Positions 27,355-36,219 are shown, counted from the stretch's first letter. The stretch is DNA of 64,000 bases from Leeia aquatica (GCF_012641365.1 NZ_JABAIM010000001.1:1116001-1180000); one strand, 5' to 3'. Notes: generated by a model from the letters alone, not told the origin. A program made the numbers and translations.

Positions 27355-28653
27355 ATGAAACGCACACAAGATGTCTTTGGAATGTCAAGCTTGATTCTTC
27401 CAGATTCATACGTGGATCGCGGAAGCCTTGATGGCATACTTACACTCCTGACCAAGAGAAATATTCACGTAGCGATTCGAGGACCATCAAAATGCGGGAA
27501 GTCATGGCTTCGCCAAAAAGTGACACCTAATGCCTTAGTTGTTCAATGCAGGCACGGATTCACCAACATCAATATATATGAGACAGCACTAGCTCAATTA
27601 GGCATTGAACTTCCAAAAGAATCAATAATCAGGCATGGATCAAAAGAACAAAAAGAAGGGAGTATCACCGCAGGCAACGACCTTATAGGCAAACTCTCCG
27701 CAAAAGCCACGATAGATACCCAGACTGAGTCCTCAAGAAAGACCGAGGCGGTTGGACTAGACGTTAATAACTTGCAGTTGGTTGCGAAAGAAATAGTCAA
27801 ATCTGGCAGAAGACTGATCATTGAAGATGTTCATTATCTCTCAACTGAGCAAAGAGAAGCCTTATCTTTTGACTTAAAAGCCTTATGGGATCTAAATTGC
27901 TTTGCAACAATAGTAGGCGTCTGGGGAGACGCCAACATGTTTGTAAGCTTGAACACTGACCTGAGCGGAAGGCTAGAAGAAATTTCCATAGAATGGTCTA
28001 TCGAAGAGTTGTTCTCTATTATCGAAAACGGATCTAGGTCATTAAATATTCAAATTTCAAAGAAAATACAAACATCATTAGTTGGTGATGCTTTTGGAAA
28101 TGCGGGTCTACTCCAAATCTTGCTTTTAAAAACCCTTGACGAATTCAAAATCACTCAGACCCAACCGCACTCCAAAAGACTTGAGGACACCTCTAAATAC
28201 AAAGATGCGGCAATGCATGTAGCCGAGCAACTAAATGCAGTTTACCTAACATTTGGAGAAAGGGTTGCCAAAGGTATTAGGCATAGGAATGATTCGACCG
28301 GCATATATGCTCACGCCATGGAGGCAATTATCAAAGCCCCTGATAAACTCCATATGAGCGGAATCCCCGTTGATTATATATACGAAAATTCCATTAAACG
28401 GCAACCTAGAATACAAAAGTCAAATTTGAAAACAATTCTATCAAAAATAGATAGTCTTCAAGTTGACAATCACGGACGAGGATTGGTCGTCACTTATGAT
28501 CGTGACAAAGAATGGGTTTTAAATGTAGATAGGCAATTATTGTTCTACAGAAAATACCAGACTGCTCAATGGCCTTGGGAAAATTTAATTTCAGCAACCG
28601 TTCAGCAGCAATTAACATCAAACAATGATCCACAATTAGATTTAGATTTTTAG
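27355..28653 (+). CDS. Orphan P-loop ATPase in an AT-rich, probably acquired segment
   Basis: This 432-residue protein has no family I can name with certainty. After a short N-terminus (SYVDRGSLDGILTLL) comes a Walker A motif, GPSKCGKS at residues 43-50, and a Walker B, RLIIEDVHYL around 153-162. A sensor-1-like strand, TIVGVWGDANMF, is at about 185-196, followed by a helical lid with GNAGLLQILLLKTL. The C-terminal region (about 365-410) looks like a winged helix. This is the layout of AAA+/STAND-like switch proteins. I start it at the ATG 27355-27357, where GGGG precedes it; an in-frame TTG at 27298 lacks support. Base composition is roughly 35-40% GC by eye against about 60% around it, with many AGA, ATA and TTA codons, which suggests horizontal transfer. 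It is convergent with rmuC. Confidence 0.75.
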   Translation: MKRTQDVFGMSSLILPDSYVDRGSLDGILTLLTKRNIHVAIRGPSKCGKSWLRQKVTPNALVVQCRHGFTNINIYETALAQLGIELPKESIIRHGSKEQKEGSITAGNDLIGKLSAKATIDTQTESSRKTEAVGLDVNNLQLVAKEIVKSGRRLIIEDVHYLSTEQREALSFDLKALWDLNCFATIVGVWGDANMFVSLNTDLSGRLEEISIEWSIEELFSIIENGSRSLNIQISKKIQTSLVGDAFGNAGLLQILLLKTLDEFKITQTQPHSKRLEDTSKYKDAAMHVAEQLNAVYLTFGERVAKGIRHRNDSTGIYAHAMEAIIKAPDKLHMSGIPVDYIYENSIKRQPRIQKSNLKTILSKIDSLQVDNHGRGLVVTYDRDKEWVLNVDRQLLFYRKYQTAQWPWENLISATVQQQLTSNNDPQLDLDF

Positions 28654-28675
28654 CTCGATAACATAAGCTATATGC

Positions 28676-30106
28676 CTACTCCTCCAGCTCCGGCAGCTCA
28701 TCCCCCTCCAGCTGCACATGCTCGATGGCGGCGAAGCGTTTGCTGATTTTCTGGCTGGTGATGTGCACTTCCTGTACATCACGATGCGCCTGCCCAATGT
28801 GGGTGGCGAGGTTTTGCATGCGTTTGTCGAAGCGGCCAAATTCTTCGGCCAGTTTGACCAGCTCATGCTGCATCACGTGCAGCTGTTCGCGCATCTGGGC
28901 ATCACGCAGCACGGCGCGGGCGGTATTGAGCACCGCCATCAAGGTGGTGGGGGAAACAATCCATACCCGCTTTTGCTGGGCGTAGGCCACCACGTCGTCG
29001 TGGTAGGCGTGCACTTCGGCAAACACGGCCTCGGCGGGCACAAACATCACCGCGCCATCGGCGGTTTCACCGGGCAGGATGTATTTGCTGGCAATGTCGT
29101 CGATGTGCTTTTTCACATCACGGACAAACTGGCTGCGGGCCAGCTTGCGCTCGCCTTCTTCGGCGGCGTCGAACATGCGGCGGTAGTTTTCCAGCGGGAA
29201 CTTGGCGTCCACCGCCACTCGCCCAGTCGGCGGTGGCAGCTCCAGCACGCAGTCGGCCCGCACGCCTGAAGAGAGCGTGACCTGGAAGCCAAATACCGCT
29301 TCCGGCAACACATTGCGCACCAGATGCTCCAGCTGCACTTCGCCAAACGCGCCCCGTGAGCGCTTGTCCCCCAGCAGCTCCTGCAGGCTGACCACATTGC
29401 TGGCGAGGCCGTCGATCTTCTTTTGCGCTTCGTCGATGGTGGCGAGCCGGGCCATCACGTTGACAAAGGTTTCATTGGTTTTCTTGAAGCCTTCGTCCAG
29501 CCGCTCGCTGACCTTGCCGGAAATCTGCTCCAGCCGCTCGCCAACGGTCTGATTGAGTTTGTCGATGGTCTGGGTGAGGGATTGGCTGACGTGCTGCAAT
29601 GTCGCCAGCAAGGTGTCCTGTGCCTGCTTGCCTTGTCCGCTGAGAGTGGTGCTGACTTTTTCCAGCAGCTCGGTACGCAGGGCATCCAGCCGCTGCTGCA
29701 GGTTGACGGTAAGCTGGCCCAGCTCACGCTGCAGCATTTCCTGGTTCTGCCCCAGTCGTTCTTGCTGGTTGTGCTGCAGTTGGGTGAGGGCCTGCCGGGT
29801 TTGCAGCAGCTCGGTCGATACCGCCTGGCGCAGGGTTTCACCGCTGCCCGCCACCATTTGCCGCAGGCGCTCACCAGTATCGAGCAACGCACGCTGCTGG
29901 CGTTCGCTGGCATCTTGCAGGGCATGCGCCGTACGCTCGGCTTGCTGCTGCAGGCCTTGATGCAGGTCACGCAGCATGTCGCGGTGGCGCTGCTCGAGTT
30001 GCTCCGGGGTAATGGCCTGCTGCTGCGAGCGCAACAGGCGGGTGAGCTGCCAGCCCAGGCCGGCCATCCCCAGCAGCAATGCCCCTACCAGCACCCAATC
30101 CAGCAT
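28676..30106 (-). CDS. rmuC: DNA recombination protein RmuC
   Basis: RmuC (476 aa) limits DNA inversion and rearrangement and has a predicted nuclease-like domain. A single N-terminal membrane helix (LVGALLLGMAGLGWQL) is followed by a long Gln/Leu-rich coiled coil (about residues 25-230). The conserved RmuC domain has SRGAFGEVQLEHLVRNVLPE, VDAKFPLENYRRM and the ETADGAVMFVPAEAVFAE stretch. It starts 60 bases downstream of the PilZ-like gene and ends 22 bases from the orphan ATPase gene, which points toward it. Confidence 0.93.
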   Translation of the reverse strand: MLDWVLVGALLLGMAGLGWQLTRLLRSQQQAITPEQLEQRHRDMLRDLHQGLQQQAERTAHALQDASERQQRALLDTGERLRQMVAGSGETLRQAVSTELLQTRQALTQLQHNQQERLGQNQEMLQRELGQLTVNLQQRLDALRTELLEKVSTTLSGQGKQAQDTLLATLQHVSQSLTQTIDKLNQTVGERLEQISGKVSERLDEGFKKTNETFVNVMARLATIDEAQKKIDGLASNVVSLQELLGDKRSRGAFGEVQLEHLVRNVLPEAVFGFQVTLSSGVRADCVLELPPPTGRVAVDAKFPLENYRRMFDAAEEGERKLARSQFVRDVKKHIDDIASKYILPGETADGAVMFVPAEAVFAEVHAYHDDVVAYAQQKRVWIVSPTTLMAVLNTARAVLRDAQMREQLHVMQHELVKLAEEFGRFDKRMQNLATHIGQAHRDVQEVHITSQKISKRFAAIEHVQLEGDELPELEE

Positions 30107-30166
30107 GCCCGCCTCCTTGTCTGCAAAGCCTGATTGTAGCGCGGCTGCAGGCAGGGCGGGGCTGAA

Positions 30167-31762
30167 TCAGGCGGCCTTCTGCTCCACCACCGAGAAGGGG
30201 AACAGGTTGCCACCGCTGTAAAAGCGGACATCGGCCGACAGGGTGACCTGATATTCGCGCCCCTTGTAGAGCAGGGTGTAAGGGTCCGGGCGCGGCTCGA
30301 ACTGGCTGGGCAGCAGCAAGGTACGGAAGCGCTGGCCTTCATCCTGCCCCACGGCAAAGATGGCCTCCAGCGTGACGCCGCTAACGCTGCGCAGTTGCAC
30401 CATTTGCGGCTCTTCGGCCACGATCTCGACGCCAATGTACTGGCGGCCGTCTTCCATGGCGATGCGTCGAACCACGCCAATGCGCAGTTTTTGCTGGTAG
30501 CGGACAGCCAGCAGATCGTTGATCACCGGGCGCTTGGCCACCGTATTATGCTGACGCAGGCCAATGCCCTGGCTGCTGATGTCTTCCAGTAGCCACATGC
30601 TGGAGGAAGCGGTATCCGACAGCATGCTTTCATCCACCATCACCGTACTGACACCGGCGCGGCTGTGGACACGGGTGCTGAACGAGGCCTGACTCTGGCT
30701 GGGCTCTGGCGGCGACTTGATCGTTTCCAGAATGGTAGGCACGCCTTGGTACAGCAGCACCAGCTCGGGTGTGGCTTGCCGTTCGTCCCGGCGTTTCGGA
30801 TAGTGGCTGCGTGACCAGCAGCGGCTGACGCGGTCAAACATGGCCAGTGCATCGCGCGGGGTCATGGCGGTGGGCAAGGACAATGCCTTGCAATCCTGCC
30901 CCTGCTGCAGCTGCTTGACCATGTTCTGAGCACGGGCAATCAGCGGGCGGGTATTCAGGTAGCGCTTGTCTGCGCCCTCTTCACGCTTCTTGAGCTGGGT
31001 GGGTGGACGGAAGCCTTCCAGCCCCAGCACAAAGCTTTGTGCCTCTGGTGCCAGCTCCATGTCCACCTGCATCACGGTCAGGTTACGTTGCAGCCAGTCA
31101 TTCAGGGTGGCAATCTGCAGTGGGGTCAGGCATTCCGGCTGGGACAGGTAGAGCAGCTGCATGCGCAGGAATTCCTGCTCAATGCTCCGCTCACCTTCTT
31201 TGCCACCATAAGGGGCAACAGCAACGCGCTGCAGCCCTAATTGCTCCGCTTGGGCGTAGAGTCGATTGACCTGCCCCCACTGTGCGGTTTCCAGCGCCTC
31301 GTAACGCAGCATGCGCACCATGGCTGAATCCGCAATCAGCGCCAGGGTGCGGCAGAAAATCTGGGGGGCGACGCCCTTGCCCAGCGAACGCTCCAGCGCA
31401 CTATCTGCGCTCAGCAGCGACTGATAACAGGTGATCAAGGCATCCTGATAGCCCAGCACCATATGATAGAGGTTATGTGCAGACAGCTCCTGCCGCTCCA
31501 GCAGGCGAACCAGCTGGGCCAGCAACTGGTGATAGTAACGGCGGGAGGTATCCTCGGCATACAGGAAGGCCTTGGCCCGCTTTTTCGGGTTGCTGCGCTC
31601 TTGATTGTCGATCTGGCGCAGTGCCTGCACCATCGTGGCGAAAGCCGCGTTGAAATCTTTGGCGGCATAGCCCGCCAGCATGGTGGTTGCGCCTTCCAGC
31701 GCCTCCAGCTCTTTGCGCGACTTGCCGCCACCCAGCAAACGCGACACCAACAAATCCAGCAT
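30167..31762 (-). CDS. Large protein with a C-terminal PilZ-like domain
   Basis: This 531-residue protein has no signal peptide or membrane segment. About 340 residues of mostly helical sequence (MLDLLVSRLLGG at the start) are followed by a degenerate PilZ-like region: RVHSR at about residues 364-368 fits RxxxR, and DISSQG at 394-399 fits D/NxSxxG. These are the two c-di-GMP-binding motifs. The spacing is compatible with a PilZ fold, and VRRIAMEDGRQYIGVEIV is the expected strand after it. I infer a c-di-GMP effector; the ligand and target are unknown. I start at the ATG 31760-31762, where GGGGAAGG lies upstream; the reading from 31804 adds residues that look non-coding. Confidence 0.7.
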   Translation of the reverse strand: MLDLLVSRLLGGGKSRKELEALEGATTMLAGYAAKDFNAAFATMVQALRQIDNQERSNPKKRAKAFLYAEDTSRRYYHQLLAQLVRLLERQELSAHNLYHMVLGYQDALITCYQSLLSADSALERSLGKGVAPQIFCRTLALIADSAMVRMLRYEALETAQWGQVNRLYAQAEQLGLQRVAVAPYGGKEGERSIEQEFLRMQLLYLSQPECLTPLQIATLNDWLQRNLTVMQVDMELAPEAQSFVLGLEGFRPPTQLKKREEGADKRYLNTRPLIARAQNMVKQLQQGQDCKALSLPTAMTPRDALAMFDRVSRCWSRSHYPKRRDERQATPELVLLYQGVPTILETIKSPPEPSQSQASFSTRVHSRAGVSTVMVDESMLSDTASSSMWLLEDISSQGIGLRQHNTVAKRPVINDLLAVRYQQKLRIGVVRRIAMEDGRQYIGVEIVAEEPQMVQLRSVSGVTLEAIFAVGQDEGQRFRTLLLPSQFEPRPDPYTLLYKGREYQVTLSADVRFYSGGNLFPFSVVEQKAA

Positions 31763-31925
31763 GCCCTGCACCTTCCCCGGTATCAGCGACGGCCCGCATG
31801 GCACCGTCAGCCCCGACCCTTATTCAGCGTTGATTGTATCCAGACTTCACTTATAACTCGTCTCTGCGTGTAACACAATCCAAATAAAAGCGGGGAAACA
31901 AGAATTTGCATATCATGCCCTGAAT

Positions 31926-31962
31926 GGAAAAACCCACCTCTGGCCATGGCCTCAGGTGGGTT
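31926..31962 (-). terminator. Rho-independent terminator after yceI
   Basis: On the minus strand AACCCACCT (31954-31962) pairs perfectly with AGGTGGGTT (31931-31939), with GGCC/GGCC pairing inside the loop, followed by TTTCC. It begins 27 bases after the yceI stop and closes the cytochrome b561/YceI/YceI operon. Confidence 0.8.
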
Positions 31963-31989
31963 CATTCGGGTCTGTACGGTGTGCAGCGC

Positions 31990-32559
31990 TTACGACTTGC
32001 TGGCTTCCACCTGCACCATGATCTTCACTTCATCGCCAATGGCAGGCAGGAAGGTGGTCATGCCGAAATCCGAGCGCTTGATGGTGGTGCGCACTTCGGC
32101 GCCACACATCGCCTTCTTGCTCATCGGGTGAGCACCGCACTTGAAGTTGCTGACATCCAGCTTCACCGGCTTGGTCACGCCCAGCAGGGTCAGCGTCCCC
32201 TCCGCAGCCACCACGGCATCGCCGTCAAACACGAACTTGCTGGCCTTCACCGTCATGGTCGGGAATTTTTCAACGTTGAAAAAATCCGGGCTCTTCACGT
32301 GGGCATCACGCTTGTCAAAACCGGTGTTCAACGATGCGGTCTGAATGGTGGCCTCCAGGCTGCCGGTGCGGGCGGCCATGTCCAGCATGATCTTGCCTTC
32401 GGTTTTGTCAAAACGACCACGGGTAATGGAATAACCCAGGTGATTGATTTCAAAGCTGGGGTAGGTGTGGGTCGAATCCAGCACATAGGTATCCGCTGCA
32501 AAGCTGCTTGCAGCCACGCCCAAGGCCAGTGCGGCCACCATCAGTTTGGTTTTCATCAT
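31990..32559 (-). CDS. YceI family periplasmic lipid-binding protein (first of two)
   Basis: This 189-residue protein has a signal peptide ending ASSFAA before DTYVLDSTH. YceI proteins form an eight-stranded lipocalin-like barrel that binds polyprenoid or other lipids in the periplasm. Typical motifs are DSTHTYPSFEINHLGYS, RGRFDKTEGKI and the FPTMTVKASKFVFDG segment. It ends in a strong terminator. The gene is 65 bases downstream of a second YceI gene and a cytochrome b561 gene; this combination is known in proteobacteria and may handle a lipid-soluble electron carrier. Confidence 0.93.
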   Translation of the reverse strand: MMKTKLMVAALALGVAASSFAADTYVLDSTHTYPSFEINHLGYSITRGRFDKTEGKIMLDMAARTGSLEATIQTASLNTGFDKRDAHVKSPDFFNVEKFPTMTVKASKFVFDGDAVVAAEGTLTLLGVTKPVKLDVSNFKCGAHPMSKKAMCGAEVRTTIKRSDFGMTTFLPAIGDEVKIMVQVEASKS

Positions 32560-32624
32560 GCTATGCTCTCCTGCCTCTATGTTGTTGCGGGCAACATGCC
32601 CGGTCTACAGGGTCTTGCCTGTCT

Positions 32625-33173
32625 TTATGGGTTCACCAACAGCTTGAACTGCACCTGCACCGCATCCGCCACCGAATCGGTATCTGCCCAGACACCATCG
32701 CCTACCGCAAATGCCAGCCGGTTGACCGTCGTGCTGCCAGTCAACAGCAGGCCCTTGCCTTCCGGCTTGCTGGTAAAGGTCACGGTCACCGGCAAAGTCT
32801 TGCCTTTGAGGCTCAGCTTGCCGGGCGCCTGAAATTTGCCGCCACCCAGCGCCTTGAAGCCACTGGCGCTGAATTTGGCTTGCGGGAAGTGGGCACTGTC
32901 GAACCAGCTTTTCTTGCCCAGCTCACCCGTGGCATCCGGGCTGCCCCCATCCACGGAGGAGAGCTCAACACTGACCTCCGCCTTGCCGGCCTCCGGCTTG
33001 GCCGGGTCAAAGCTGACCTGCGCCGCAAACTTGCGGAATTGCCCTTCTACCGGCACTTCTTCCTGCTTGAAAGTGAACTTCAGCTGGCTCTTCGCCAGAT
33101 CCACCGTTTGCGCCTGAGCCGCCAACCCCGCACTCAACAGCAGGCCAGCCAGGCCATAACGTAATGCACCCAT
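32625..33173 (-). CDS. YceI family periplasmic protein (second of two)
   Basis: This 182-residue protein has a signal peptide (LRYGLAGLLLSAGLAAQAQ, cut after AQA). The mature barrel has SQLKFTFKQEEVPVEGQF and RKFAAQVSFD, then HFPQAKFSASGFKALGGG and the LTGSTTVNRLAFAVGDGVW region (the last part of the binding pocket). It diverges clearly from its neighbour, so the two are not a recent duplication. Three bases separate it from the upstream cytochrome b561 gene, so the two are almost surely co-translated. Confidence 0.9.
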   Translation of the reverse strand: MGALRYGLAGLLLSAGLAAQAQTVDLAKSQLKFTFKQEEVPVEGQFRKFAAQVSFDPAKPEAGKAEVSVELSSVDGGSPDATGELGKKSWFDSAHFPQAKFSASGFKALGGGKFQAPGKLSLKGKTLPVTVTFTSKPEGKGLLLTGSTTVNRLAFAVGDGVWADTDSVADAVQVQFKLLVNP

Positions 33174-33176
33174 TGC

Positions 33177-33716
33177 TTACTCCCCTACCTTGGCGAACGG
33201 CAGCATGCGACGCAGCACCGTATCGCGATTCACAAAATGATGTTTCAGGGCGGCCAGCACATGCACCACGATCAAGGCGACCATCAGCCAGGCCAGTGTT
33301 TCGTGCACTTCCGCCAATTGCTCACCCAGCGCCTTGTCGGGGCCGATCAGGTCGGGCAGGCGCACCAGCTTGAAGTAGACCACCGGCACCCCTTTGGCGG
33401 AGCTCATCAGCCATCCCACCAGCGGCACGCCGATCATCAGCAGATACAGACCCAGATGCCCGAGGTGGGCCGCCAGTTTTTCCCACGGCTTCATGCTGTC
33501 CGGCATGGCGGGCACCCCTTTGAGCAGACGCCAGAGCAGGCGCAATGCCACCAGCGCCAGTACGGTGATGCCGATCCATTTGTGGTAACTGAATTGCGCC
33601 AGCACCTTGGGCGACAGCGGTGCGTCTGCCATGGCGAGGCCAATACCGAAAGCGACCAGGATCAGTACAGCCATCAGCCAGTGCAACAGCTTCGACAATG
33701 GGTGGTAACGGTTCAT
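33177..33716 (-). CDS. Cytochrome b561
   Basis: This 179-residue inner-membrane protein has four helices that carry two b haems. Haem-ligand histidines lie in SKLLHWLMAV, FSYHKWIGITVL, AHLGHLGLYLL and VHETLAWLMVALIVVHV. It probably passes electrons from ubiquinol to periplasmic partners. The start at 33714-33716 has AAGGAG at nine bases; the longer in-frame reading from 33740 is less well supported. It is first in an operon with two YceI genes. Confidence 0.93.
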   Translation of the reverse strand: MNRYHPLSKLLHWLMAVLILVAFGIGLAMADAPLSPKVLAQFSYHKWIGITVLALVALRLLWRLLKGVPAMPDSMKPWEKLAAHLGHLGLYLLMIGVPLVGWLMSSAKGVPVVYFKLVRLPDLIGPDKALGEQLAEVHETLAWLMVALIVVHVLAALKHHFVNRDTVLRRMLPFAKVGE

Positions 33717-34100
33717 CTCTACATGCTCCTTGCATTGCACGACGGCACAATCGCCCCTTGAGAGTATGCCGACCGATCATTGGTTCCCGAAAAAATCAAA
33801 AAAACTGAATTAATTTTGCGAGGAGCTTCCAAGCATTTGCCCACCAGCCCATCCATCCAAGCACATATAAATGCCCAAAAAAGCGCACCATAGATAGACA
33901 AGGCTCAATGCACACATTGCAAGGCCCTCATTTTGACAGAGAGAACAAGAATTACTACTAAAATAACCTGAATTATTAATCAAAAAAAATGAACATTAAG
34001 GCAACTGCGCCATCATTGGTCGAACATGCGGCATACCGGCTGCACGCTGCGACGACCAACACTACAATGTCTTCAAGCTCACCCGTATTCACCATACCTC
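33717..34100. promoter_or_regulatory. Gene-free AT-rich region between cytochrome b561 and astE
   Basis: This 384-base divergent region is AT-rich from about 33,780 to 34,010 and has no convincing gene. A perfect -35, TTGACA, is at 33933-33938 on the plus strand, with TACTAA at 17 bases or TAAAAT at 20 bases as candidate -10 elements. Either could drive astE. No operator-like repeat was evident. Confidence 0.4.
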
Positions 34101-35126
34101 ATGATCGCCCCTTTTACGCCTGACCTTCTGACCCGGGATTTCCTGACCGCGCTGTTACAGCAGCAAGCGCATCAAGCACAACGCTGGGCGGGACACGGCG
34201 GCCACTGGCAGTGGCTGGGCGAAGGCGCGCTGCAATGGGAGCCTGCAGATCTGGCACATCGGCACGCCGACCTGGTACTCTCCTGCGGCATCCATGGCGA
34301 TGAGACGGCACCGGTAGAGGTCTGCAATCACCTGATCAGGGATCTGGCCGCCGGCCACTTGTCGTGCCGCGCCCGCGTGCTGTTCCTGTTTGGCAACCCG
34401 GAAGCCTTGCGCCAGCACCGTCGCTATCTGGACGATGACCTCAACCGGATGTTTGATGGTCGCCACCAGCAGCACCCCGGCAGCCGTGAGGCCACCCGCG
34501 CCGCCCAGCTGGAGCGCTGGCTCAGCGCCTTTTTCATGGCGGCCCCTGCAGCTGCCCATGCGGTGCCGCGTCTGCACTACGACCTGCACACCGCCATCCG
34601 CGGCTCCCGCTTCGGGCGTTTTGCCCTCTACCCCTACCGGGCGGATCTGCAGTGGAACGAGCAACAGATGGCCTGGCTGCAGCGCTGTGGGGTGGATGCC
34701 GTCCTGCTGAACGAAAAACCGGCTGGCACCTTCTCCTATTTCAGCAGCAGCCGCTTCGGGGCTGATGCGTTTACGCTGGAGCTGGGCAAGGTCCGACGCT
34801 TTGGAGAAAACGATCTCAGTCGCTTCAGTGGCATGGATCAAGGTCTGCGCACCTTGCTGGCGGCCCCGGCGGACAGCACCACTACCCCGCTACCGCGACG
34901 TTTCCGGGTGGCCGGTGAGATCGTTCGCCAGAGCGAGGCGGGTTTTCAATTGCACATCCCGGATGACGTGGAGAATTTCACGGCATTTCCACGGGGGACG
35001 GTGCTCGCAACTGATGGCGACTACCGCTATGTGGTGGGGCATGATGAGGAATGCATTGTGTTCCCCAACCCCAAGGTCAAACCCGGCCTGCGTGCCGGGC
35101 TGCTGGTGGTGGAAATCAAGCCCTGA
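34101..35126 (+). CDS. astE: Succinylglutamate desuccinylase
   Basis: AstE (341 aa) is a zinc carboxypeptidase-like enzyme that splits N-succinylglutamate in the last step of the AST arginine pathway. Motifs are GIHGDETAPVEVCNHL (zinc His and Glu), LFGNPEALRQHRRYLDDDLNRMF, LHYDLHTAIRGS (third zinc ligand) and FTLELGKVRRFGENDL with the catalytic Glu. The start is uncertain: the ATG at 34101 fits the family length but has no clear ribosome site, and an in-frame ATG at 34026 would add 25 poorly conserved residues. No other ast gene is nearby. Confidence 0.9.
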   Translation: MIAPFTPDLLTRDFLTALLQQQAHQAQRWAGHGGHWQWLGEGALQWEPADLAHRHADLVLSCGIHGDETAPVEVCNHLIRDLAAGHLSCRARVLFLFGNPEALRQHRRYLDDDLNRMFDGRHQQHPGSREATRAAQLERWLSAFFMAAPAAAHAVPRLHYDLHTAIRGSRFGRFALYPYRADLQWNEQQMAWLQRCGVDAVLLNEKPAGTFSYFSSSRFGADAFTLELGKVRRFGENDLSRFSGMDQGLRTLLAAPADSTTTPLPRRFRVAGEIVRQSEAGFQLHIPDDVENFTAFPRGTVLATDGDYRYVVGHDEECIVFPNPKVKPGLRAGLLVVEIKP

Positions 35127-35141
35127 CCGCAGGGCAAGGGC

Positions 35142-35930
35142 TCAGACAGGACGCAAGGCGCGAAGCAGATCCAGCATCATGTGCACCTGCATGTCGAATA
35201 CCCGCGACAGCACGCCCTGCATGGAAGGCAGCGAAAAGTACAAGGCCGCCAAGCCAATCACCAGTGTAATGGGGAAGCCCACTGCAAACAGGTTCATCTG
35301 GGGCGAGGCGCGCGCCACCACACCGATGACCAGGTTGGTCAACAACAAACTGGCCACCACCGGCAGCGATAACCACAAGCCGATACTGAAAATGCGAGCG
35401 CCAAACAGGGCGATGTCTTTCATGCCTGCCAGCTGCAAGGGCTGTGCGCTGACCGGCAGCAGGTGAAAACTCTCCACCAGCACCGACAGCATCAGCAAAT
35501 GGCCATTGAGGGCCAGAAACAGCAAGGTGGCAAACAAGCTCATCCACTGTGCCACCACCGGCGTCTGTGAGCCATGCACCGGGTCCACTTGAGCCGCAAA
35601 CGACAAGCCCATCTGCAAACCCGCCAAGCTGCCCGCCATTTCAATGGCGGTGAACACCAGCCGGGCGACAAAACCCATACCCACACCGATCAGGATCTGC
35701 TGCACCAGCAACAGCATGGCAACCGGCCCACTGGGCAGGCTGGTGGGGGTCGTTTCCAGCAGTGGGACCACCACCACCGTCAAGGCGAGCCCCAGTCCCA
35801 ACCGGACCCGGCGCGGCACCGCCCGCACCGACAGCAGGGGCTCCACCGCCATGAAGGCCAGAATCCGGGCCAGCGGCCAGAAATAGAGGTTGATCAGGTG
35901 GTAGAGCTGCTCCTGCGTGATGTGGATCAC
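35142..35930 (-). CDS. fliR: Flagellar export gate protein FliR
   Basis: FliR (262 aa) is part of the FliPQR export gate of the flagellar type III system, in the inner membrane. It has about six hydrophobic segments. Conserved features are LARILAFMAVEPLLSVRAVP and GVGMGFVARLVFTAIEMAG, then the DPVHGSQTPVVAQWMSLFAT region. It ends 15 bases from astE, which points toward it, and follows fliQ by 10 bases. It is the last gene of fliLMNOPQR here; flhB and flhA are not in the window. Confidence 0.96.
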   Translation of the reverse strand: MIHITQEQLYHLINLYFWPLARILAFMAVEPLLSVRAVPRRVRLGLGLALTVVVVPLLETTPTSLPSGPVAMLLLVQQILIGVGMGFVARLVFTAIEMAGSLAGLQMGLSFAAQVDPVHGSQTPVVAQWMSLFATLLFLALNGHLLMLSVLVESFHLLPVSAQPLQLAGMKDIALFGARIFSIGLWLSLPVVASLLLTNLVIGVVARASPQMNLFAVGFPITLVIGLAALYFSLPSMQGVLSRVFDMQVHMMLDLLRALRPV

Positions 35931-35940
35931 CGCAGCATCC

Positions 35941-36210
35941 TTAGCCGATCAGCCCCGGAATGTCGTTGAACAGCCGGATGGTGTAATCGGTAATGACCGA
36001 CAGCATCCACGGCCCGGCCAGCACAATCACCAGAAAGGTGACGATCAGCTTGGGGATGAAGGTCAGCGTCATCTCGTTGATTTGGGTGGCCGCCTGGAAA
36101 ATGGACACGATCAGGCCAGTAATCAACCCTGCCAGCAGCATGGGGGCAGCGACCATGATCAGTACCAGCAATGCGCGCTCGATGATGGTAATCACCATTT
36201 CTGGCGTCAT
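35941..36210 (-). CDS. fliQ: Flagellar export gate protein FliQ
   Basis: FliQ (89 aa, the usual length) is a two-helix membrane protein; several copies form a helical gate with FliP and FliR. It reads MTPEMVITIIERALLV at the start, followed by the conserved QAATQINEMTLTFIPKL between the helices. It lies 9 bases after fliP and 10 before fliR. Confidence 0.97.
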   Translation of the reverse strand: MTPEMVITIIERALLVLIMVAAPMLLAGLITGLIVSIFQAATQINEMTLTFIPKLIVTFLVIVLAGPWMLSVITDYTIRLFNDIPGLIG

Positions 36211-36219
36211 GGCAGCCCC

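Noticed and set aside
27184-28672. Prophage, integron or insertion sequence around the orphan ATPase
   Set aside because: No integrase or transposase gene, no terminal inverted repeats and no target-site duplication were seen; only composition differs.
31990-33173. Recent duplication of yceI
   Set aside because: The two proteins share only the fold motifs; the sequences diverge strongly, so they are not recent copies.
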